In this document: positions 1-11,200 of the stretch, one piece after another
Layout of the letters: every line of letters begins with the position of its first letter
How positions within the stretch are numbered: the stretch's first letter is position 1
From: Eudromia elegans
Lineage: Eukaryota; Chordata; Aves; Tinamiformes; Tinamidae
DNA: 64,000 nt
Assembly: GCA_003342815.1 (NCBI GenBank)
Contig: PTEX01000003.1
Span: forward strand, 5,227,898-5,291,897
Direction: 5' to 3'
Made by a program: the position numbers and the translations under genes
The notes under the pieces: model-generated
The model's database searches: none
Told to the model about the DNA's origin: nothing
Seen by the model: the letters and a program-made list of their open reading frames with translations, nothing else

Positions 1-663
1 AAAGCAGAAAACTTGAATCGGCGGAGGTTCTTAGGAACGGAGGTGTTATTGAGACTTATATCTGAAGAGCAGATGCAGGAGTTTGGTGTAACTGTTCCGT
101 TGTCTGGACCAAGTGAAATTCAGGGTCATTCGCAGGCATATAACAGAGGGGAGCTTTCCCGGCCGGTTGGTTCCCCAGCTGGACCCCCGCAAGGACCACC
201 CGTGCATTCATTTGGTCCCCCGGGGAGTTTCAGGCATCCTTCTGAATTTAGGCACCCTCCTGATGACTTCATGTGCCCTCCTGAGGACTTCCGAGGACCT
301 CCACCACTCATGGATTTTGGTGATGGTGAGCCTTTTGGCAGAATGGAGTTTGGAAATAGCAAAATGGGAAGTTTTCCTGAAGGAAGATTTATGCCCGAAC
401 CCAATTTCAGTGGCGGTTCGGAACGCGTTGTTCCTATTCGATTGAAAAATTTGCCGTTTAAAGCTACTCCTAATGAGATTCTGGATTTTTTCTATGGCTA
501 CAGAGTGATCCCGGAGTCGGTCTCTATTCAGTATAATGAGCAAGGATTGCCTTCGGGCGATGCCATTGTCGCTATGACAAACTATGAGGAAGCTATGGCT
601 GCTATTAATGAACTGAATGATAGGCCAATTGGTCCTCGGAAAGTTAAGTTGAGTTTGCTCTGA
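1..663 (+). CDS. RBM12B: RBM12B, RNA-binding motif protein 12B, C-terminal part
   Basis: This is the 3' end of the coding region. The frame is open from base 1 (no start inside the window) and stops with TGA at 661-663, giving 220 codons. It begins KAENLNRRRFLGTEVLL, the end of an RRM-type domain that I recognise from RBM12B. A low-complexity Pro/Phe/Arg linker follows (about codons 50-130, with motifs such as FRHP and PPEDFRGPPP), and then a complete C-terminal RRM at 427-660. In that RRM, RNP2 reads IRLKNLPF (436-459) and RNP1 reads GDAIVAMTNY (556-585). The family is related to hnRNP F/H-type and RBM12 RNA-binding proteins and is presumed nuclear; its exact RNA targets are not evident here. 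The linker is much shorter than the repeat-expanded mammalian one as I remember it. No intron is seen in this part, which fits a large single coding exon. The partner gene downstream, CIBAR1, is convergent. The assignment is firm; the function is inferred from the family. Confidence 0.95.
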   Translation, partial: KAENLNRRRFLGTEVLLRLISEEQMQEFGVTVPLSGPSEIQGHSQAYNRGELSRPVGSPAGPPQGPPVHSFGPPGSFRHPSEFRHPPDDFMCPPEDFRGPPPLMDFGDGEPFGRMEFGNSKMGSFPEGRFMPEPNFSGGSERVVPIRLKNLPFKATPNEILDFFYGYRVIPESVSIQYNEQGLPSGDAIVAMTNYEEAMAAINELNDRPIGPRKVKLSLL

Positions 664-1235
664 AAGAGGAAACATACTCTAGAATAAAATTCTAGATTTG
701 ACAGTATTGACAATTATTTTCACTTTTTTTTAATTACTGGAAGACGTAGAAGAAACGGTTTCCATCAACGGTTGTAAATAGTGTTTAGTTTAGCTGTTTA
801 GTTCTTGGTTGAAATATCTGTATGGTTAAGATATCTGAGATCTGTATTGTGCCTGCTTGTGGCAGAGAAGAGCCCGGAAATTCTGCATGGAGTTACAATG
901 CTTTTATTTTTTCTTTCCTCCAGTTTGCTTTAAATTCATGTCCCATGACTTTTCATCAAATAAAAACATAAGTGCTGAATAACTGACCACACAGACGGTT
1001 CAAGCAGAAAAACTTCAGTGCTGCCTGCTTTAGTAAATTACACATTTTATTGAGAATAGCTTAAAAAATTATTTTTTTTTGTGTAAATTGTTTGGTCTTG
1101 TTTCAGTTTTATGTTGTTACAGGCATCTCAGTCTGGGGAGGAGGGAACGTAAAGAGTTTCCTGTTCACATTAGCTGGCTTTGCTGGCTTGCAACTTTTTT
1201 AAGTAATAAAAAGTTTTCACTAAATGTGTCTCTGT
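664..1235 (+). other. RBM12B: RBM12B 3' UTR with candidate poly(A) signals
   Basis: This is non-coding sequence after the RBM12B stop. AATAAA hexamers lie at 683-688, 959-964 and 1205-1210. The last is the best candidate because a U/GU-rich stretch (TGTGTCTCTGTGTTT) follows within 30 bases, as expected for cleavage near 1220-1235. The first lies in a short palindromic context (TCTAGAATAAAATTCTAGA). Transcript ends are inferred, not seen. Confidence 0.55.
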
Positions 1236-1412
1236 GTTTAAAACTTGTATAGCTACTGATTTGGGCTGCCATGCTCAGTGTACATCAGTCTTGGTGAGAA
1301 GGATGTGGGCAGTTTTGTGTGTGGATTATTAAAACTTGTCAGCACAGTATTGACTATTTAGGATACAATGTCTCCACATGTGCATTCGGCGTCTCCAGAT
1401 CCAGATCTGCAT

Positions 1413-1702
1413 CCGGCGGCTTCTCAGTGGTAGCCAGCAATAAAACTAGAGGAAACAACCAAAAATTGAAGTTCCAAAAGTGCCACAAGAATTTGAGAAA
1501 GAACTTAACAGTGAGGGTGACAGAGCACTGGAGCAGGTTGCCAAGAGAGGTGGTGGAGTCGCCTTCTCTGGAGATCTTCAAAACCCACTTGGATGCAATC
1601 CTGTGCCGCATGCTCTAGGAGACCCTGCGGGTGCAGGGGGGTTGGACTAGATGACCTCTACAGGTCCCTTCCAACCTTAAGTATTCTATGAGTCTATGAT
1701 TA
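1413..1702 (+). mobile_element. CR1 LINE, 3' fragment (sense)
   Basis: A 5'-truncated CR1 retrotransposon. It covers the last part of ORF2 (translated pieces such as [16 protein letters not shown] and [17 protein letters not shown]), a short 3' UTR (GGTTGGACTAGATGACCTC) and the degenerate octamer tail (ATTCTATGAGTCTATGATT). It matches the copy ending at 38024 closely over its whole length, so both belong to one subfamily. It lies just beyond the likely RBM12B poly(A) site. Confidence 0.92.
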
Positions 1703-2932
1703 ATTAGTGTGATGGGCTTTACTGGCCCCTTCACATTGTGAATTCTCCAAAAGTGAATATTTGGAGACAGGTAAAGAATTTGGGCATCAGACTGACATTT
1801 CAGAGGGATCTTTGTTTCATCACCACACACTTGTCATGCAGGTATCAGCTTGCCAGTGATGCCCAGCTGCATTCCAAGTTACTTAACAGTTTTAACTAGC
1901 ATCTGTCAGTGGCAACCAAGGATAAGCAGTTATTTTCATATGTAAGAAAATACTTTTTTTAATCTTTCTAATGCTTTCTGTTTTTTTTTTTTAACCAACA
2001 TATTTAAATTTTAGCAAGAGAAAAAGCCTGCCTGTTTTGGGGGAGAACTCTGCTTTAAAATATTAATGTTCTGTAGGAGACTTCGTTTTGATTGTGTGGG
2101 TAAGGACTTTGCTCACTATTGACATAAAGATTATACAAAATAATGTTTGGATTGCTAAGGAATTTTGTGAAATATTGTAATCCTCTTTCAAATGAAGCCA
2201 GCAAAATTGCAACACAGTGGTGAGCACTGTAGCATTAACCTTTGTGTGGATGATTTCTTGCGTGTAAAGTCATCAATTTATGTTTATACAAACATAGAGT
2301 AGAAACAACCAAAAAATAGGAGACCTTTTTATATTTTTAAAAAGACAAATGTAGTTTCACTTCTTTTGCATTTTATTTGTCATCTGTTAAAAACATTTGG
2401 GGAAAAATAAAAGTACTTCTTAAAAAATGGTACAAGTCTGTGTACATAGATTCCTTGGAACAAAAACACTTAAAAGGCAGCCAAATTTTCAAATTCCAGA
2501 TACGGGCTAGTTCAGCTTCACAGTTTTACTGTGTTCTGAATGCTCCTCCAAATATAAATAGATGTTAGATTTTTTTGATGCATTTACTTCCCGGTTGTTC
2601 TATAGAGGTCAAAAAACACAAAGCCGATAGACTTTGCAGGGGAGAAAAAAGCCATCTTTTACCAGGCGTCTTCAAAATGAACTTGCCTCACCTGGTTCTG
2701 CAGTTGAAAACACCAGTGTGGTTCTTGTAAGTTAGTATCTTTACTACAAATAATTGCCTCTCTATTGTCAGCCAAATGCAAATAATTCAAACAATTTCTC
2801 TAGTTAATCAGCTTTTCATAATTTGTTGCTTTAAAGTTCTTCCAGTTAGTATCCAGGAGAGAATTTTAAACATAGTCAATAAAATTTCAACCTGACTTCT
2901 AAAATAGAGCTGTTAGACTGTATTTTTATATA

Positions 2933-2960
2933 TGTGTGTGTGTGTGTGTGTATATATATA
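2933..2960. repeat. (TG)n(TA)n microsatellite
   Basis: About nine TG units run directly into five TA units. Confidence 0.9.
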
Positions 2961-3134
2961 TTTATATAATTCAGAGGTTGGAGGGAGAGGTAGCTTATTT
3001 GTGGCTTATGCTTCTTTTAAAATCTTGAACTTACTTTAGTGTTATCATTTGTTCTCCAAAAGGGCTGAGTAACTTTTTATGAGGACACATTAGTTTTGGG
3101 GAGGAAAAAAGGAGTCATCGTGTCCCGCCCGCAG

Positions 3135-3165
<31 letters not shown>

Positions 3166-3166
3166 A
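3135..3166. repeat. C21-A11 homopolymer tract
   Basis: A run of 21 C followed by 11 A, then CCCC and a degenerate CA-rich tail. The length of such a run is error-prone in any assembly. Confidence 0.9.
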
Positions 3167-4439
3167 CCCCAACAAAAAACCCCCAAACCAGACATATACC
3201 TCATAGTGGCAGATGTTATAATTGTTTGATTTTTTTGTTGTTGTGATTTGCCCTATAGCTAATTTGGCTTTAAGGCTGAATTAGAATTTGTGGTTATTAT
3301 AAACTAATCTGTAAAATACTGGGTTGGCATGTGAAAAGTGTTCAGAAATATAGGGTCCTGTAAGTCTTGCACTAAGTATGTAAGGCCTCATGAAAAATTT
3401 CCAGAAATATTTTTAGGCAATATTTAATGGTGTTTACTTTCTTAAATCATTTTTATATGTATTCTTTTCTCCTACTGAAGTTGCATCAGGGTGACAATTT
3501 AAGGAATATGTGCTTTTTTTTTTTAAAGGCGAGTTGTGAGTTGTGTGAGTTGCTGTATTAAAGGTGACTTGCGAGAAAGTACTTGAGAGGATTTGTACAA
3601 GTTTTTCCTTCTCTACCTTTCAAGAGTAAAATAAGTCTTTGCTTTGACAATATATGATTTTTCTATTTATTTGATGTAATGACTGTCAGTAGGTGTTTGA
3701 GTAATTCTGTAATTACATTCTAATTTTTTTTTCCATATTTAAAAAGTCCTTTCTGTCAATAGTTTCTAGCTTGTGTATTTGTCCAACATGCAAACTTCTT
3801 ATGTAGGACAATAAAGCAGTCCAACACCCTATCTGTCCCTTTCTGTAAGTTCTGTAATTCATCAAGTGGACTCTGTGAAGTAGATTTGGGGAAGGAAGTT
3901 GAATCTGCTCACTTAAAAAAAATGCTGTACCCTAGTTACTAATCTTGTGGTGGGGACTAATCTAAATACCACTTGCTCCTTAAAGGTAAATAATTCCTCT
4001 GATTTCTTTCATAGCTGAACTCTACCAAACCCTTGCTTGTTTGTCAGACTCTGTATCAACGACAAAACTAATATCAATATTAAAAAATATATTCCCTGCT
4101 TTGTTTCCTAAGTTGAATGTATATTTTGGTTATAAATTAAGATCATTCTCCTAGCTATGATTTTAAATTTTAGCCTTTCTTTAAAAAAAAAATTAAAATG
4201 TTCATTATTTTTGGAATTTATGAATATCTCTTTATACAATTAGTAAAATCTAAAGTTAGAGGTAAGCAATATGGCAGCATTATTTTGGCTTTAACATGCT
4301 ATTCAAAATTAACAAAAGAAAGTATCATTTCCAAACAGGATAAAAACTTAAGACTTAGAGTGTGTAATTTCTTGTGTGCTTGATAGAACTGGTAACTGAA
4401 CCAACCAATTTAGTCAAATATAACAACTTCAACTTACAT

Positions 4440-5176
4440 AAAATGTCAGTAAAATTAGTTTTATTATGAAGGCACTTTTATTTAAAAGCAAAGCAGTATG
4501 AAAAGTAGATGTTGCACCAGATCTTTACATTTTTGTTAATGCTTCACTCTGTACATGTAAACAAATCAATTAAAAATCAACTCTGAGGAAGCCTGAGGAA
4601 AATAAGAGAGAGAACACCTCGTACTCTGCTGCTGCCTTCTCTGAACCATAGATGGATAGGTAGGCAGGTAGAAAGAAAAATGTAGTAGGACTGATGCTAT
4701 CATCAATTTTTTGACTGCTGCAGTTCCCGTAAGATGTACAACAGCCACTGTGGCAGGTATATAGAAGGCAACCCAGGAGGTGTGTGTTTTGTAATGTATT
4801 GGCAAAGTGATGAGCAAACTCCCACATTCCTAACTGCCTGGCAGCGTAATGCAGGTTTGGGATACTGCCCATCATGAAAGTTGATGTAAACACGACTGCA
4901 ATATAACACCTATGCAAATCTGACATAGAATTCTATTTAAAAGTTTCTTTTTTTTTGTCTACTGAAAATTGTCCATTTTCAGCAGATTTATTTCCACTCT
5001 TGAAAACTGATCATTTGTGGTCTGTAGAATACAATGTACTATTAATACTAAATTTTTGCACCTGTTGGAATCTTAAAACTACAACCCCAGGGAAAATTTT
5101 CATTAATACATACAAGGTGTTAGTTTTTTTTTCCCATCAATAAAAAAAAAAAAAAAAAAGATTTAGGACAGTTTTA
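4440..5176 (-). other. CIBAR1: CIBAR1 3' UTR (putative)
   Basis: This is non-coding sequence after the CIBAR1 stop on the - strand. Minus-strand AATAAA signals occur at 4987-4992, 4477-4482 and 4460-4465; the distal pair would give a 3' UTR of about 700 bases. An A18-type run near 5141-5159 is a U-run in the transcript. Open frames of up to 118 codons occur here on the - strand, but I recognise nothing in them. Confidence 0.45.
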
Positions 5177-5281
5177 TCATCTCTCTTCCTTAGTAGCATC
5201 TAATTCCTCTTCCTCATCTTCCTCTTCTTCATCTTCCTCCTCTTCCTCTTCATCTTTTCTTAGTCGACTGCTGGAAATCTG
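5177..5281 (-). CDS. CIBAR1: CIBAR1 coding exon 8 (terminal), acidic tail
   Basis: This encodes QISSSRLRKD, then an 18-residue stretch of only Glu and Asp, then LDATKEER and a TGA stop (5177-5179). The mammalian counterpart ends QVSTCRLRKD followed by a shorter acidic segment, which fixes the identity. The acceptor is TTTTAGCAG, a NAGNAG pair, so the exon may start at 5281 (with Gln) or 5278 (without). The frame is shorter than 60 codons and easily missed because on the + strand it looks like a CTT/CTC simple repeat. Confidence 0.9.
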   Translation of the reverse strand, partial: QISSSRLRKDEEEEEEDEEEEDEEEELDATKEER

Positions 5282-8200
5282 CTAAAACCACAATCCCAAA
5301 AAAAAAAAAAAAAAAGTCAAATATGTATGCCTGGAAAAATTTTTATATGTGCCTTCATAATCTAAGGATTTGTAGATTGCTCCTATATGTACATACTTTT
5401 GAGGGGAGGAGGAAGAGGGGGAGAGACAGTTTAAATGTGACAGACTTTACTAGGGGATTCTCGCTTGATGTGTGATCTTTCCATGTCCATCAGTGCTTGT
5501 TCCTCAGAATGATGCCTTGGTGTTTTTTCAGTTCATGAATCGTTATGTACAAGAAGTGGCTGCTGACTGGCTTTCCTCTCATCTCACAGATTAAACCATC
5601 CAGGCTTTTTTCCCCCCGCCTCCTCTTTCCTAGTAAAGGGTCTGTTAATTCTTATTGCAGATGTATCATTTAATTAACACTTCTTGAAACTAGCTTCCAG
5701 GCTGGTGATAATTTTGTGATTCCCTGCACTTATTTATGGCCTATTGCTCCATTTGTTCTTGTGCCAGCACTATTTGACTCAAATATTTTTTCTTTCTTTA
5801 CAGAGTATCCATTAAAGGGGAATATGATTGTTGTTAATTACAGAAAGCTGCTTTATTTTTCACTGAAAATAAACTTTTCATTTATAAATATAAGAAGCAG
5901 AAAAAAAATCTGAAAGCAATATATAGAGATACGGATACAAAACATACAACTAAGGCTTGGATTTGTTTTTGGGGTTAGTTTTCTGTTTAAAACCTTTTCA
6001 GTTCAAGGCTGATTTTCCATCAATCCAAATAAAGTGACTGCCATTTACAGCAGTTATTAGAAGCACTACTAACAGAAGGAACTATTATTGAAAAATAACA
6101 AGTATCACATTGCTTAACAACATTCATACTTCTTGTGTGTTATGTAGTGCAACTATTCCAATAAAATGCTGTAATGCAGTCTTGACGAATAGTATTTTCT
6201 TTGGCTGCCAGTAATAAAGGGAGTTCTTTGTGCCTTTTAAAAAAAGGGAGTAAAAAGCTGTCCCTTCCTTCCCATCATTGAAAGTACTTGTCTCTTTTTG
6301 CAGAGGCAGGAATATGACCCTTTGGAATGGTACTTAAAGAGGAAAGGCTGCACTGCATACTATGTTTGCAAATGTTCTCATTTACAGTGTGCTCAGGAAA
6401 TTGCTAAGTTTTCAGGGCTTTTGTGTGTGTGTGTGTGTGTGTGTACGTAAAGCAAACTTAAACAGTGGAACTAGAAAAGTCCTTACAGTTGTTGATGCTT
6501 TCATTTTTAAAGGCAATTTGACCTCAGGCAACGCAGATGACTGAACCTGGTGCAAATACTAGGTTACAAATTTCTAAACATAATGGAAAGTGAAGTCAAT
6601 CATTAGATGAAACTGGTTTAACTTTGGGCCAAGTGCCTAAAAAAGCAATCCTTTATTCCTCTGCGAGAGGAGAAAAGACAGTGACACTAATTGGTAATTG
6701 GAGGAATAGGAGCGCTGCAGATTGAGCCTGAGCTTCACTTCAATTAATAGAATAAATTCCAGTTGTTTTCCGTGTTAGAGCATCTGAATTTATTAAGTAG
6801 AGCTTCCGTCACTTTTCTGATGAAAAGATTCCTCTTCTTTGGAGTAAGAGATGCTATTTGGGATTTAGTTTTTTTTCTGCTCACTGGTCAAGTACCTGTG
6901 ACCAAGCTGTAGATTAAATAAATATTATCACAGGTGAAAGTGAGGTGGCAGTAAAATGACTATTTTAGTTCAAAATAAGGGAAGTGATAAAGGGAATTTG
7001 ATATTCAAATACCTGCTACTTTGCCATAAAGCTCAAATATATAAACACTTTACTTTCATTACATAATACTGAAAAACAATTTGATTTTAAAAGTTAGTGC
7101 TAGCTTGTAATTAGAGTTCTCTAAGCTTTGCAGCCTGCCCTTGTGCAGGTTGGTTAGCTGTGTTTTACTTCAGGACGGATGGGAATCTGGCTATTCCAGC
7201 CACATGGAAGAATGTGCGGTGAGTCCATGAGTCCCTCTGTCTGAAGCTGCCCTCCCCGGGGAGCAGTGAACTAGTGAGAGTAATCTTGTTGTCTGGAAGT
7301 GGTCTTTGCACATTCTAGCTCTAACTGCTTTAAACTGAAAATTCAACACTGCTGATGGTCAGTAGAAAACTATTATGTGTCACAAAACCAGACCGATGTG
7401 AAAACTTTGGAACGGAAAGATCCGCATAAGATGTGATCAGACAAGTCACCTGAAGGGTTGCTCAACATAACAGTTCTTTAGCCAAAAGACAGGCCTAGGA
7501 AACAAGTATAAGAAACCTGTAAATTATCCAAAATGGAATTCTCTGCCACCTCTGGAAGAAATTTCAGTGTCATGTCATTCAAATTCCTGTTTTTTTTTTA
7601 CAGGGTCCAAAAATACAGCTATTTGTGGTGTCTCAGAGAAACTTAAAGATACCACTATCCTTAATACTGTTCTGTAGTGTTACAGGGTGTTCTTAAAACA
7701 TGTAATAAACACCAGCTTTCTCTGGTGTTCAAAAATGAATTGATAAATATTTCATCAAATAGCTAACAGCAATATGGTGTACCCAGCAGATCACAACCCT
7801 AGTGCACAATGAGGCAGAAAAATCACCTTTCTGTATAGTCTCTTAATTCTGTCAGCTCCATCTGGTGGAGTGTCATTAATCTCAGTTAGTTCCTTGAATG
7901 ACAGAACAGATAAAGTTGCCGATGCCTTTTTTTCTTCTTTTAAATCAACCCCAACAAGCTTCCTAAGGCTGACCTGTCATTCTATACTATGATGTAGGCA
8001 GATACCTGTTTACGAAAGGGACTCACTGAAGAGCTGAGCTTTTTTGGAATTTGTCTGTTCTGGACATACAGAATTGCAACATATACTTTAGAGCAAAGGA
8101 ACTGGATGCTTCACTGTAGCTGTTCTAAATTTACTTCAAATGCATTGCCTGAAGAGAAGGAAAGTGTCTCCACTACCTTTCAGGTAGCCAGATTTTATGA

Positions 8201-11200
8201 TAAATTTCACTCACTGGCTTAGAGAAAAAGCCTAAAAGAAAATCTGTAGGCATCTCACATACCAAAAATGATTCATAAATGAGGCAGGTATGGTTTTAAG
8301 GGCTTTTTTAAAAAAATAAAAAAAACCCCTTTATGTTCCTGAAATATTTCACCAAGTACTTCAAGAGATACGCAGTCCTGAATAAGTATCCTGCCATTTT
8401 GATACACTGTACCACAGTGAATCCACCTCAACCTTCCTGAAAAAGACTTGCATATGTTATCAGTTTTGTTAGTGTTCTGAGAAGGAAAGACCTGGTTTTG
8501 AATAAGGAGATCACTACAGTTTCATAATTTGGCTTTGGACCTCAACGTTGCCCTTTACTAATTATGATTTCATAGAACAAGGTGCCATAACTCTGAACAT
8601 CTTAGTGCATAGATCTTCATGTGATGGGGTGTTTATTAGCCTTTTATTTACAGGTTTTGTTCTTTCACAAAAACAAACAAAACCCAACAAAAACCTTTGG
8701 TGTTATTTAACTGAATTTGGGTATTTCTAGATATCTGGTGACTAGCAGATTCTCAATTAGTTACAATTAAAGAAGCTACTACTTGAACCTGAAATTTACT
8801 TGTGCAGCTGAGCAACTTATTCAAAGTTTTTCTTCATGCACTTAAGCACACTGATAGTATTTCTGGTCTGAGGTGTGTAGCTGGTGGTTCCTGCTACCTA
8901 GACTATGTCCATGTTAAAGAATGTAATTTTCTTCTAAGAAGTTCCTAGTGTTCATCTGCTGTGCAAGAACCCATGGTTTGTTACTGAAGGAAACTACATC
9001 ACTGAAAATGGCATTCTTCAAACCTAAACACTGCCATTGGAAATGAGTCTGCATTATTAAAAGCTTAATAGGATTTCTGTAGGCGTGGAAGTCCCTTTTC
9101 CTCCTGTAACTGTCCTCAGCTGCCTAAAGACAGTGGACTTGTGCACATTAACATTAGCAATTACATCTCCTTAAGATATTCTTATAGCATTTAATTTTAC
9201 TATCTTACCTGTAGCATCCTCAGTGAAGATTTCGAGGACCCAGTTCTTTGCAAGGGGGACTTGGAATTTGCACGAACAATGTCTAAGCGAGACTGATAGT
9301 CAGGTGGATAGAGCGAGCTCCGAAAAACCTGTTCAGATGAAGAAAACTGATTTTGGTGCAATGATACAGCTTGCAAACTAACAGTCCACAAGACTAAAGC
9401 TCTATAACAAAGATGCTGCAATGGACAATTGTAACAGATCACTGCTCTAGAAATACGCATCAACTGTAGTTTGGATGGACCACTTGCAATCACTTTTAGC
9501 AAAAAATAACATCCTTGCTCACCCTAAAACCCATCATACCTATCAACACCTTTATGTAGGACAGCTACACATTCTTCAGATAAGGGGATGCAGAATTCCT
9601 GGAGTGATCTGCAGGTGGGATTCTGCAACGGTTCCCTGGGGTCTGGGCACACACTGCGTGTGCAGTGGGGCAGGCCTAGCCTAGATGCACAGCTGAGTTT
9701 AAGGCTGAGCTAGAGACACCAACCCCAGCTAGAGATGATAGCCCCCTGGAAGGCCTTCCATTCTCGGGGGAGACGAGCTACTCTGCCCTTTCACCAGCAA
9801 AGCCTTGCTGCCTATCAGTCACAGCACAAGTTTTATTTGAAATGCTGCAGAGACATGCAGCTCAAGAACAATTTGGGAAGAACTTCAGAATGCTGAGGAA
9901 CACATAGTCTTCATTGCATTAATAATTCATTCCATTATTCAGTAAATCCCAGGACTAGCAATCCGAAACAGAAAACAGCAGAACTATTGAAGCAAGAATT
10001 TTTCAATAAACTGAAGGAAGATGGTAGAATTATGGCCAGTTGGTATGTTTATGGGAAGTAAATATAAAGTTAATAAGAATTAAAATGATATATGGTATTT
10101 TAATTATGAAACTAAAATAAACGGTGCCATGTCAATGTTGCATTAAACGAAGTAAAACAAACAACCCCCTCCACAATCACCTCTCCTCCCCTCCCCTTCC
10201 CAGACTATTGGGTCTCAGATGTGACCGTCACTGGAGAATGGTGTTTTTACATATGTTTCAATGACTGAACACTGACACTCTTAACTCCTATTAAATGCAC
10301 TGGAAAAAAATACAGTTAGTATTGGTAAAATTTACAAGAAAAAACCAAAATATTAGAAATGAACCAATTTCCTTGACAAACTGAATATATGCATACAGTA
10401 TTTAAATAACAGCAAGCCACTTAAATAACAGCAAGTCTAAAGGTCCAATATCCAGAAGAATTGTACCTCAAGTGTAAAGGTGACTTGAAGACAAGCAGAA
10501 ACTGTAACATGTCTAAAAAAAAGGGTAACAAATGTCTCTTAACTCTCATAACAGCACAGCAAGTAATAACTGAAAGATGAAGAAAAACAAAATTGAAAAT
10601 AAAAAGAAAATACACATTTTTAATGGAGCAATTAGCCTTTTGTGCACCTTTTCAGAGTAATGAGAAGATTCTCTCTTGCTGTGCATCTTTACAGCAAAAT
10701 TCACTGCAGAGGTAATCCTAGAAGATGTCCTTTAATAACTGTAATTGAACTCGGCTTGGAATGGTAATTAATTTACAAAAAGTCTCTTATCTGTATTTTG
10801 TACAAAAGATTAGATAGCTACTGCTGTTCTCACCTACTATTAAAATCTATGAGTTTATAAACCTGTGTGATCTGTAAGCTCCCTGCTGGAATGGTGCAAA
10901 AATGGCTCAATGTAAGATAAGTCTTCGCTCTACTCATGTGTTTTTCCACCCCCCGCCCCAAAATATATATAACTCAAGAGTGTGGAAAAAATGACTTTAT
11001 ATAATACGTAAATTGAAAAGTATATTATAATTTCTCTCACCTCTAAATCTTCATTTTCATCAATATTCTGGATATTTTGGTAGGCAGCAGTATAAATCTC
11101 CAAAGCTTTCCCATGAAATAACATTTCAATGGTTATAAATTCAGAAAATATGTTCTAGAAGCAAATGAAAACATAGTTTTTTTTAATTCAGTAAAGAACA

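Larger units (their letters stand above)
1703..4439. other. Convergent intergenic spacer
   Basis: AT-rich sequence between the facing 3' ends of RBM12B and CIBAR1. I see no coding potential. It holds a (TG)n(TA)n tract and a C-run/A-run tract, listed separately, plus several scattered AATAAA hexamers (for example near 3808) that could serve longer RBM12B transcripts. Confidence 0.6.

Noticed and set aside
113-675. Alternative frames overlapping RBM12B on both strands
   Set aside because: They are shadows of the genuine RBM12B frame, which shows clear RRM motifs.
4566-4926. Minus-strand frames of 118 and 83 codons
   Set aside because: They lie in the likely CIBAR1 3' UTR, overlap each other in different frames and resemble no family I know.
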